DNA of 64,000 nucleotides, taken from Larix kaempferi. Lineage: Eukaryota; Streptophyta; Pinopsida; Pinales; Pinaceae. Shown here in pieces: positions 12,362 through 24,200 of this stretch. The position numbers were made by a program, and so were the translations under genes. Every line of letters starts with the position of its first letter. Within the stretch, counting starts at the first letter, position 1. The notes beneath the pieces are model-generated. The model did not search any database. It was not told the DNA's origin and worked only from the letters and a program-made list of their open reading frames with translations. Location of the stretch: the NCBI GenBank assembly GCA_027924585.1, contig BSBM01000592.1:62001-126000 (forward strand). The letters run 5' to 3'.

Positions 12362-15300
12362 ATGGAAATACCAGAAGAATCAGTAGAGGATAGATCTCCT
12401 CATAATGAACAAATTAATCATAATAACACTGAAGGAATTTACGTTGAGTTAAACAACCAGTCTTCTGAAATTTTATGCACTGTGCAAGATTTAAAATCTG
12501 AGTTAAAAGTTGTAAAAGAAGAAAATGAATGGATCTTAAAGGCATAGGAATAGCTACAACAGAATTTAAAAGGAAACTGTCACAGTGATGAAAGAGGCAG
12601 AAAATCAGAATTTAGAGTTGATTATGAAATCATGTCCCATCAACATAAGCATAAGAAAACAAAGAACGATAAAAGAAACAGTTACTCATCTTCTAAGTCT
12701 GATTCAAGTAATAATGATGTAAATTATGATAGAAGTAACAATGAGTGCTGCTCTAAAAAGAGAAAACATAAGCATCATTAATAGATTACCAGTGAATTTA
12801 AAAAGATTAAGCCACCTACTTTTAATGGTGAAAGTGAGAAGGGTGAGACAACAGAAGCTTGGCTGTCAGAGATGAAGAAGTACTTTAATATTTATGACTA
12901 CTCTTCTCAACTAAAAGCCAAGATGGCTATTTACAATATGACTGGAAAGGAAGATATCTGATAGAAGGATCTTAAAAGAATCAAGAGCATAAAGGAAAAG
13001 AAAGTAACTTGGACTATGTTTAAAAGTTTATTTAAAAAGAAGTTCTTGTCTAAACAGTATTTTGAGGATAAATCGAAGGAGTTTTACGACTTAAATTTGG
13101 GTACAATGAACATGAAAGAACTATGCAACAAGTTTCTTAGCTTGCTAAGGTACGTACCCTACATGGTTGAGGAAAATCCTAAAGTGCAAAGGTTTCTCAA
13201 TTGTTTACCGTTTAATAGAAAAGATTGCATTGAATATGATAATCCTTCCACTTTGGAAGAAGTCATGAGAAAGGCAAATTTTTGTTTTGACCAAAACAGA
13301 AAAAGAGAAGGAACAACTAGTTGGAAGAACAGTATAACTAATCAGTATGACTATAAAAAGAAGAATTTTAATCAGAATGCTGGAGTTTTTAAGAAAAACT
13401 TTAATAACATAAATTTTTCTAATAATTATCAGAATAATACATCTCAGAATACTACTGCTGCAAGGAATGTACCTAACAATTACATCAATAATAATAACAA
13501 CCATAACAACACGTATGCTGAACAGAAAGGACCCATAAAGTGTTATGAATGTGGCGGCCCACACAAGAGAACAAATTGCCCATGCAACAAGATGACAGCC
13601 AACAACATACATACTATGCAAGCAGAACCTTTAGTTGTAGACATTGCAAGAAAACTACCCAAGATAAATGCAGCATTGGAGAACCGTCAAGCGAACCATC
13701 AAACATCTATGGTCGAAATTGAAGGTATGATATGAAACGCATCTATTTCTATTTTAATAGATCCCGGTGCAAATCTAACTTATATTTCACCTACTTTAGT
13801 AAACTGTTGCAAGTTAAAAACAGAAAAATTTGATAATGCATGGTTAGTTCAGTTTACAATAGGACCTAAAAGAAAGGCTACAGATTTTGTTCATAATTGT
13901 GAAGTATTTTTAAATCAGCTGAAAATGCAAGTTAATCTGAATGTTTTACCCTTAGGTTCATATGATCTGTTAATTGGCATGGATTGGCTTGAACAACATA
14001 GAGTTCTATTAAATTGTTATGATAAATCTTTTACTTGTATAAATAATGAAGGTAATTTAGAAACAATAAAAGGAATTCATAGGCAGATTTCAGTAATGCA
14101 GATTTCTGCTTTACAAGCAAAAAGAGCTGCTAGAAAAGGTTGTAAACTATTTGTTGTTAATGTTGTTAATGACAAATGTACATCCAAAGAAGACAAGTTA
14201 AAACTAGAAGATATTCCCATCCTTAGGGACTTTTCAAATGTATTCCCGGAAGAGATTCCAGGATTACCTCGGAAAAGAGAACTTGACTTCACCATTGAGT
14301 TAGTACCCGGTGCGGTACCAAACTCAAAGGCCCCCTATAGGATGAATATTATGGAGTTAAATGAGTTAAAGTCTCAGCTGAAATAATTAATAGATAAAAA
14401 CTACATAAGGCCCAGTGTGTCCCCTTGGGGAGCACCAGTAATATTTGTTAAAAAGAAGGACGGTACCATGCATCTGTGCATTGACTACCGTCAGCTTAAT
14501 AAAATTACAATTAAGAACTGATATACATTACCCTGCATAGATGATCTATTTGATCAAGTACGCGGAGTAGAGATATTCACTAAAATTGATCTAAGGTCAG
14601 GTTATCATCAAGTCCGGATAAAAGACGAGGACATATTCAAAACTGCATTCAAAACGCGTTATGGACACTACGAGTTCATAGTTATGCCTTTTGGGCTAAC
14701 TAACGCACCTTCAGTGTTCATGTGTTTAATGAAAAACATTCTGCATAAATATTTGGATAAGTTCGTAGTGGTATTCATTGATGATATCCTGATTTACTCA
14801 AAGACTAAATAAGAGCATGATGAACATCTAAAAATCATTTTACAAGTACTTAGAGATCACTAGCTTTACGCTAAGTTCAGTAAGTGTGATTTCTATAAAG
14901 ATAAAATTCAGTATTTGGGTCATATAATTTAAAAAGATGGTATTTCTGTTGATCCTAATAAAATTAAAGAAATTAATAAATGGTCTGTTCCAAAAGATGT
15001 AACTGATGTACGGTCATTCATGGGAATAACGGGGTATTATAGAAAATTTATTGAAGGATTCTCTAGAATTGCTAATCCCATCACTTCTTTGCAGAAGAAA
15101 GGGAAGAAATTCATATGGAATCAAAAGTGTCAATACAGTTTTAATAAGTTGAAAGAATTGTTAACTACTGCACCCATTTTAAAAATTGCAAATCCTAATA
15201 AGGATTTCGTCATATGCACTGATGCATGCAACGAAGGACTTGGAGGGGTCTTTAGTCAAGAAGGTCATGCAATTTCTTTTGAGTCAAGGAAGTTAAAAAT

Positions 15301-17028
15301 ACATGAAAATAATTACGCTACGTATGATCTTGAGTTGGTAGCCGTGATACATGCTTTAAAGATGTGGTGCCATCACTTGATCGGTAGAAAATTCATTTTA
15401 AGTATGGATAATAAAGGGTTAAAGTATTTACTGGATCAAACAAATATGAACGCAAGGCAAGCTAGATGGTTAGCTTTCCTTAGCGAGTACGATTTTGAGA
15501 TCCATCACATTAATGGAAAGGAAGATAAGGTTGTTGATGCATTGAGCAGAAATGCTAGATTAAGTTTTGTAGCAGCAATCAGTAATTTTAAAACTGATCT
15601 AGAAAATCATATCGAAGAGGGAATTAAGCAAGATGAAAATTACCAAAAATTGCATGATAAAGTGGCTGAAAATTCATCTGAAAATGTTATAGCAAATTAC
15701 AGTATTAATGAAAAAGGCTTCTTAACTTACAAAAACATAATTTATGTACCTAATTTTTCGAAGGTTAAGTTGCCGATTTTAGATGAAGTTCACAAGAGTC
15801 CTTATTCGGGACATCCTGGTTATCAGAAAATGATAATTATGTTAAGAAAAGAGTATTTTTGGCCTAACATGAAGAGTGAAGTTGTTGAATATATAGCTAG
15901 ATGCTTTGACTATCAGACTATTAAAGTTAAACATCAACATCGAGCTAGGCTTGGAAGTGAGAAATCATAAGCATTGACTTTATTACAGGTTTGCCTAAAA
16001 ATCAAAAGCAGAATGACTCAATTATGGTTGTTGTTGATAAACTTAGCAAAGCTGCTCATTTTATTCATGTTAAAACTACTTTCAAGGCTTCTAACATTGC
16101 AGATATTTTCATGAAGGAAATTTTTCGCTTGCATGGAATTCCAAAGCTAATTATTTCAGATCGAGACTCTAAGTTTACTGGTAACTTTTGGACAACACTG
16201 TTTAAAAGATTAAATACTAAGTTAAATTTCAGCACTTCTTTCCACCCACAAACTGATGGTCAAACAAAACGAGTAAATCAGATTTTGGAAAATATGTTAA
16301 GATTATATGTTAAAGATCACCCATCTAAATGGGAGGATTGCTTACACTTAGCAGAATTTGCCTACAATAATAATTATCAAGCATCTGCTAAGTTAAGTCC
16401 ATTTGAAATTTTGTATGGAAGAAAGTGTTGTACTCCAATTTCGTGGGATAATCCTATAGATAGATTAATGTTAGGACCAGATCTATTGAAAGAAATGGAG
16501 CTGACTGTGAAACAGGTTCAAGGTAACTTAAAAGTTGCCCAAGATCGGTAGAAAAGCTATGCTGATTTATAACAAACAGAAAGAGAATTTCAGGTTGGGG
16601 ACCATGTATTCATAAAGGTAAAGACCAAGAAAAGTTCTTTGAAGCTTGGGAGCTGTGCTAAATTAGCACCGAGGTATTGTGGACCATTTGAAATCCTATC
16701 AACGATAGGACCTGTTGCATATCAATTGGCATTGCCATACAATTTAAAAATCCACAATGTTTTTCATGTTTCTGTTTTAAAGAAGTATGTGCATGATGCT
16801 ACTCATGTGTTGAATTGGAATGACATATAGGTGGAACCCGAAGGATATTTTTAGGTGGAACCGGACTGTATTCTAGACCGGAGGGATATTATGCTTCGGA
16901 ATCACACCATAGGGCATGTAAAGGTGCAATGGAAGCACCTTAGCCCTGACGAAGCTACTTGGGAACTGGAAAATAATATGCGGGTAGCATATCCAGTTCT
17001 GTTCCATGAGGAACTTGTTGATGAATAA
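12362..17028 (+). pseudogene. Gypsy A copy 2 gag-pol (chromodomain type), decayed
   Basis: Second internal region, same domain order as copy 1. The gag core is nearly open at 13016-13735 and keeps an intact knuckle, CYECGGPHKRTNC (CX2CX3HX4C, from 13541). Protease has DPGANLTYIS (Asp codon 13760). RT has FIDD at 14774-14785. RNase H and the integrase zinc region are open across 15020-15970, with one zinc Cys changed to Tyr (RCFDYQ). A 25-bp deletion relative to copy 1, at about 15951, shifts the frame just before the integrase core. The integrase Glu is Lys (codon 16267). The tail has [12 protein letters not shown], then a chromodomain-like end and TAA at 17026. Premature stops include a TAG at 12782 shared with copy 1 (3346). 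It cannot encode functional Pol. Confidence 0.92.
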
Positions 17029-17054
17029 GCAACATCGAGGACGATGTTGAGCTT

Positions 17055-17063
17055 AAGAGGGGG
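17055..17063 (+). other. Polypurine tract of Gypsy A copy 2
   Basis: AAGAGGGGG five bases before the LTR3 start (TGTAACAT at 17068). It would prime plus-strand synthesis. If the true LTR starts directly after it (TGTTTGTAAC, 17064), the left LTR edge moves by 4 bp. Confidence 0.8.
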
Positions 17064-20052
17064 TGTTTGTAACATACCCTTTAAGCTGGAAAATAGTTTA
17101 TGTTTAGAAACATTATGATAACTTTTATTATAAAGTTTGTATTGGACAGGTGTCCAAGGATGACTGTAATTTACACAATATATTATTATTTAATAAATAA
17201 AATAGGAGACAAACACCTAAGAGGACTGTCGAAAGAGTGGTTATTGATCCACTAGGTGGAATGGAATCTATGGTAGAAGGCAATGGACAAGTGGCAGCAT
17301 CATGATGCAACTAACTAGCTGTTGGTATGGGACAGCTCCCTTGAAATGTGGTCATAGTGCCCTGAAAGATGGGACTGGAGCTTGAGGCTTATTTATTCTA
17401 AACTAACCACTAAAATACCTAGGTAGTCTATATAATAGCCATCACATATTGAATTGAGGTTCAATCAATTTTTCTCACGAGGAAATTTACCTTGGGGTTT
17501 TGCTGTGTTTGCACCCAGGACATTTGATGAGGGGATATGCTGTTGTTGATCATGTTGTAATATTTCCAAACTCTTATTGAGTTCATGAGTTTGATGCTGA
17601 GGGGAGAAGGCATTTTGTTTTCAGGAGGTTGATACCGAGTGGAGAAGGTATTTTTCAGTTCCTTGCTTCTACATAGATTCCACCCACTTACAAGATCAGT
17701 AAGTAGGCTCAGGGGTTCATTAGAAGTCAGCAGTTGAGCTACTTCTTCTGAAGCAGGTTGGGAGGAACAGGCCTCTTTAGGTGTTTGTCGACCCTATCAT
17801 CTTTTACAGGTTCTACTGTCTTATCTACTTTTATTTTTAAAGTTCTGTCATCTATTTAAACTTTTACTGTTAAGTTCTTTAGTTTAGTTTTATTGAATAA
17901 ATTATTAGTTCTGTATCATTGAAGGATTCAATAAAATGATTTCTGTATTTTTCACCATGCAAAAGGAACATCATTGTACTCCAGTACAGAAATAGATTAA
18001 AAATAGAGAAGTTTGATAGGCAAATAGCCAAGTGAATGGAAAGGTTTAATTTATTATCATTTCTCAGAGTTTCTACTTCCTATTAAATTTATGTATCTGT
18101 AATTCAGTATTCTAATTATTATTTATTTTTATTTAGTAGTATTCATAGTTATATACAATAATTATGTTTATAAATATCATTAATTTTTAACCATTTATAT
18201 TATGCTCTAACAGTATAGGATTTATTTATCCATACTCAGCAGTTAGGATGTTCTGATCTACACTAGGATAAATAAAAGATTTATTTTCAAAATATAACAG
18301 AATTATATTCTTCTACAGACATCAAGTATTTCCTTTTATTTCATACTCATATTCATACATTAATTTATATTATATTCATATAGTGAAAATCCAGGTATTA
18401 GTTATTACTGCCAAAACCATAAACAAAATTATCAAACACTAGTTATAGTAAACATTTCAATTTCAACATCATTACTATAGATCGAATAGATAAATTTAAA
18501 ACATCATCTCCCAGGTTTAAAAGAATATAAAATGTAGGAGCAATATCAAATAGAACACACAATTTTATTGATATCTAAAAATATCAATAGCCATCATCAC
18601 TCCATACATTTTAAACTCACCTAAAACCTAAACCTTGACAGATTCCTAGTTGCACTACTTAAACATTAACACAATCGAAATGGAGGCATTGGCCGAAGCC
18701 CATTACATGTTTACAAACAATTTAGTGAACAACAGGTTTATGCCGAGAATTTATCTCAGAGCTTAGTTAAAGCTTTTTATTTTCAAAAGTAAGGGCTAAA
18801 CCCTAGCATAGGAAACACTCCCCTATTCGTTCAAAGGGCAGCAACAATTTTATAAACCAAAAACGAAGCACATACAGGCTGTAAGCCTCAAACAACAATT
18901 TCATTTATCCAATGTCCTATAAAACAAACAGTTATATTATCGTTGCATTAAAGCATTCATTCGTCGAACAGTAACCAAGTTAAACATAAGGGTCGGTTAA
19001 ACATTGCTTATTCCCATATCATCGACGAGTTACAACTCATGTTTACAGACCAAACACAAATCAACAAAATACACGATTACAATAATATAAATATTAAACA
19101 TTCCATTTGAATTTCTTTTGAAGGAGTTCGAAAACGTAACCTACAGTTACAAAAGAAATGAGACTTCACACAGGTTATGAGCCTACACCATCTAGATGGT
19201 AGTAACTGTCACATCATGTTATGGATTTAAAACATTTACATTCTATCTAGCCATTTACAAAGAAAACGATAGCCATAGTATTGAACATCAAATATTACTT
19301 CATTAAATTCTGAGGGCGAACCCTGTCTTAACACTATTACATTCAAAACCAGAACCAACAGTTGCCATATGGGTTGAGGGATATCCTCCCCTACTTTCAA
19401 CAATATTCACAAAACCAAAACCATAAAACCCTAAGAGTTTTTCAAAACATGATACACGGAACTGCTAAACAAGACGACCATCATCTTCTCTACAGAGTTT
19501 CCAAGGCAACCACCGAAGGCTTACCGGTTGGTTTAGTTGCAGCCAACCAACGATGCCAAACAGGAGAATACCAACGAATCGTTGTCCTGTGAACAACACA
19601 TCAAAGTTGTGGTTAAAACATTTATTGTATCAGGAACAAGACTCAGCATAAACTAACAAATAAATACTGTGTGGAATACCGAAGATGAAAGCTATAGGAA
19701 GAATTTTCCAAGTACATTACCTTATTAAGGGTTGGAAAGTAACAGTAACCATCACCAGACGGGCGCAACAGCTACTGAAAGCTAGTCATTTTACCCAGTG
19801 CCGAGACACAAGTAAACCTCACACAGTGCATCAATTTTCAAACAAGCTAGACACTGTCGAGACCTGGAACAACCATGGAAAAGGGTTGATATTTCTCTTT
19901 CGAATTCAAAATTCACTGTAAACAAACCCACAACAGGTCTGACGTTTGGAAACACACCAAAAACAAACACTAGTTATAAACCTTGACAGATATCTGCTGC
20001 AACAAAGATTGAGAGTTCGTCTCTTTAATCCCCACGGGTCACGGGTTCAAAA

Positions 20053-20816
20053 TGTTCGGATATCCATCATCTATTTCGGGATACATATCTATTTCAGGAT
20101 CATCTATTTCGGGATACATATCTACTTCAGGATCTTGCATGATCTATTTCAGGATATGCAGTCCAGTCACCAGTTTGATGCCTCCAGCACCTTATCCACC
20201 TTCTTCTAGCACCCGGGAGCCACTTTCCATAGAGTTTTAGCCCTCCTAAGCTGAAAGGCGCCCTCTTCTCACCTACTGACAGAGAAGGGCGCACTTGTTC
20301 ACCTACCACTGCAGATTCACTCCAGTTACATTCAGTTAGCTCCGATTCTGATTGATTTCACTCCGATTTCACTCCTGACTGACTGTTTCACCTCCGATTG
20401 ACCTCCAGTTCGATTAGGTGACTTGCTCTGACTCCAGTTAGCCTCCCATGCGCCCCCACTGAGCCTCCAGATCCTATATCAGTGCTACACACTTCAGTTA
20501 CATTTATTATGATCAGTTAGACTCAACTTGACACCTGGATGACTGTTTGTTGTGATTGATGAGCAACACCGATGATTGATGAGGACTCCTAGATTGAGTC
20601 AAGCTACTCCATTCAGTGATTCGAATGGCCTACTTAGTCAATTCGAATTGCCATTGACAGATATTGGATTGTATTGTAATCTATTGTAATTCATTCACCC
20701 TTTTCTGGGATAGAGAGCACTGCTGCATGTTTTTGCACAGTTTTGCACCATATCTTCTTATTGATCTGTTGTGACTGATTTATTTGTTCATTAGATCTGC
20801 TGTGACTAACTTTACA
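20053..20816 (+). repeat. Copia B 5' LTR
   Basis: 764 bp, TGTTCGGA...TTTACA. Its left end holds two 33-bp direct repeats (20068-20100 and 20101-20133) plus a partial third. Three of the six differences from the 3' LTR cluster within five bases near 20228. Confidence 0.96.
20068..20155 (+). repeat. 33-bp tandem repeats in Copia B U3
   Basis: Two copies beginning CATCTATTTCGGGATACATA and a truncated third copy near 20140-20155. The same array is at 25507-25572 in the 3' LTR. Tandem U3 repeats in plant Copia elements can act as enhancers; that role is inferred here. Confidence 0.85.
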
Positions 20817-20829
20817 TGGTATCAGAGCC
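20817..20829 (+). other. Primer binding site of Copia B
   Basis: TGGTATCAGAGCC directly abuts the LTR end and is complementary to the tRNA-Met 3' end. A leader of about 400 bp without a supported gene follows to the gag start. Confidence 0.96.
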
Positions 20830-21237
20830 ATTGCAGGGACAAGATCTCTTTTCTACAGGTGTTTATACAAGAAGATTTGACTGAATTGCTAAAAATTGCA
20901 ATAAGTTTGGCATGAGATATCTCAAGGGCATTCGCTCCTGTGCATGCAAAGCTTGAAAATTATTCCAATACCACTCCAGAAGCTTGAGTTACCACATAAT
21001 TCCTGGATTTGATACATTGGACCCATTCAACATTGCTTGAAATCCAATCCCAGGTGTGATGCAACTCTCAAAGGGTGGATTGTTCGACCTTATTGTGGTT
21101 GTTTTGATGTGATTTGCAGGTTTATTGTCTCCTCCAAGTGCACTCGCTATTTTCTGCATGCAAGGTTTCCTCCTTCAATTGCATTCGCTATAGTCTGCAT
21201 GCAAGCTTCCTCTTCATTAGTTGACTCAATCCTTGCA

Positions 21238-24200
21238 ATGGAATACTCTTCTTCAAAGCCTATCCTCACCCCATTCAATTATTTTGATTGGAAAGATGAT
21301 ATGGAGATCATATTACGTTCAAAAGGTTACTACCGAGTCACTCTTGGTCTTGAATTGGAGCCAAACAATGTAGCAGAAAGAACTAAACACTACAACAAGC
21401 TTGATGAAGCTTATGGTCTTCTTTGTCTCTCCATCTCCAAGGATCTTCACTTCCATCTCAGCGGATTGAAGACTCCAAAAGCCATATGGGAGCAACTTGA
21501 GACACTATTCGGCAAGCAGGATGAGCTTAGGGCTTTTCAATTAGAGAATGAATTGATTGGCCTTAATCCTGAAAATTTCGAGACCATCAATGAATTCTTC
21601 ACAAAATTCAAGAACTTGAACTTGCAATTGAAGAACAGTGGTGTTATCAAAGAGGATAAGCAGTTGATCCTCTCCATTCTAAGCAAGCTTGGGAAAGATT
21701 ATTCGGTATTTGTCTCCACTTTCAATTCCGGTCGGCTAACTACCCCGAATTGGAAGATGCCTACCTTGAATGCCTTCATTGAGTCCGTTACGAAAGAGCA
21801 TGACAAGTTGATTCAAATGGGGTCCATAAGCTCCAAATATTCAGCCCTATTTGTTCAAGGACCCAAGATCTCGAATGGTAAAGGAAAGCTAAAGAAGGAG
21901 AAGCCCAAATTCGAGCCTCACAAGCAAAAAGACAAAGGCAAGCAAACGGATGCACCATCCAGTTCGAAATCCAAGCAAAAGGGCAAAGAAGGTAACCAAA
22001 AATCTAAATGTACTTATTGTAACCGTGGCTTTCATCCCGAAAGTTCATGTATGAAGAAGACTATAGATCAAATGGCCCTCCTTTTGGAAAAGAACAACAT
22101 AACCCTTCCTGACGGTGCAAGGAAGAAGGATCGGAATGACGATCATGAAAGAGGACAAGCACTCATGGCAACGGTTTCGAAGCCCACTCTCTTGATAGAT
22201 TCGGGTGCATCAAATCATATGGCTGCAAATATTGATTCTTTTTCCTCATTCGATCCAAACAGCTCCATCCCCATCCATTTGGGAGATGACTCAAAAATTT
22301 CTTCAAAGGGCAAAGGTACGATTCATGTAGATCATGGATGCTTTCAGAATGTTCTCTATGTGCCTTCCTTAGCTTCGAATCTCCTTTCTGTTTATCAAAT
22401 GACACATACTGGTGATCCAAAGAAAGTCACATTCAGCCCTAATACAGTCGAAATTTCTGATATCAAAAGTGGAAGACTAGTTGCGGTTGGAAAGGCAAAC
22501 CACACTGCTAAATGTTATGAGTTTTCGCACTTTATTCCGCTTGCAAAGCCCACTGCTCTTCGCACACATGGTAATGAGGTTAGTAGGCTTTGGCATGAAA
22601 GATTTGGACATCTAAATTATAAGTATTTGCTGCTGCTATCAAATAAATCCATGGTTGATGGGCTGCCACAACTCCGTTCCTCGAAGGGAATATGCACCGG
22701 TTGCATTATTGGGAAGCACCCCGAGCACAGATTCGACCGCGGCAAGGCTAGCAGAGCCTCTACTATTTTGGGATTGATCCATTCTGATATCAGCGGTCCA
22801 CTGCCCCATATGTCATTAAATGGTTCAAGGTATGTTTTGACATTTATTGATGATTATTCTCGCTTTACATGGGTATTCTTTCTCAAAAACAAGTCAGAAG
22901 TGCTTGGAAAATTCAAGGATTTTAAGGCTTCTGTTGAGACCACCACTGAGAGCAAGATCAAAGCTCTTAGATCTGATAATGGTGGGGAATATATCAAGTC
23001 CAAGTTGCTGCAACTTTGTGCCCAAAGCGGAATCAAGATCCAACATACAGTTCCCTACACACCCCAGCAGAACGGTGTAGCGGAAAGGAAAAACCGGTCA
23101 CTGAAAGAGATGGCTACATGCATGATTGAATCAAAAGGTTTGGCTGCAAATCTTTGGGCTGAAGCAATCAATGTTGCTGCATATATACAGAACCGAGTTC
23201 CACATTCATCCGTGAAAGGTATGACTCCTTTCGAAGCATTCTTTGGTCACAAACCGGATGTGTCCAATTTGAGAGTTTTTGGCTCTACTGCATGGGCTAG
23301 AATTCCTTCTGAGAAGAGACGAGCTTTGGATCCACAAAGTATCGAGTGCATATTGATAGGATATGGGGAAGAATCAAAAGCATATAAACTCATGGATATC
23401 AGATCTAAAAAGATATTCATAGAGCGCAGTGTGCAGTTTGAAGAACCGCTTCAAGAATTGCAACTAGTTGAGGAGAAAACTGCCGATTCACCGCCTTCAC
23501 CAGAAGAAGATTCGAGCAGCGATAATGAAGGTATGAGTTCTGATATTTCTGATATTGTAGCAGCATATGATGATCATGACATATCAGGTTCGGAATCCGA
23601 CCATTCAGATCTCCCTCAGTTCCCAAAGTGGGCCCAAAATACTCTACAATCTGCTGGTTCTAGTCTTGGAAATCCTGCTGATCCGAGACGAACAAGAGGA
23701 GACTTTCAAAGGGCAGGTATGGCTCTTTCTATTGCTGATCCATTTCTTCCTGAGATTTGTTATTTGATGGCTGGTTCAGATCCCCAATCATATTATTCAG
23801 CCCATCGAGATCCGAGATGGAAAGATGCCATGGATGAAGAGTACAGTTCTCTTCAAAAGAACAATACATGGGAGCTAGTTTCTCTTCCACCTGAAAGAAA
23901 ATTAGTGAAGTGTAAATGGGTCTACCGTACTAAAGTTGCTGCTGATGGCACTATCAGCAAATATAAAGCAAGGTTGGTGGCAAAAGGTTTTTCCCAAGTC
24001 CAAGGAGTGGACTACACAGAGACCTTTGCACCGGTTGCAAAGATGGATTCCATCCGCCTTGTTTTAGCTATTGCCGCATCCAAGCACTGGGAGGTGCATC
24101 ACATGGATGTGAAGAGTGCATTTTTACATGGAGACCTTGCTGAAGAGGTCTATATGCAGCAGCCAGAGGGTTATACATCAGATCCATCATTGGTTTGCAG

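Noticed and set aside
21037-21237. The upstream Met at 21037 as the Copia start
   Set aside because: The 67 extra residues are unlike gag, while MEYSSSKPILTPFNYFDW matches a typical Copia gag start. The frame is simply open through part of the leader.
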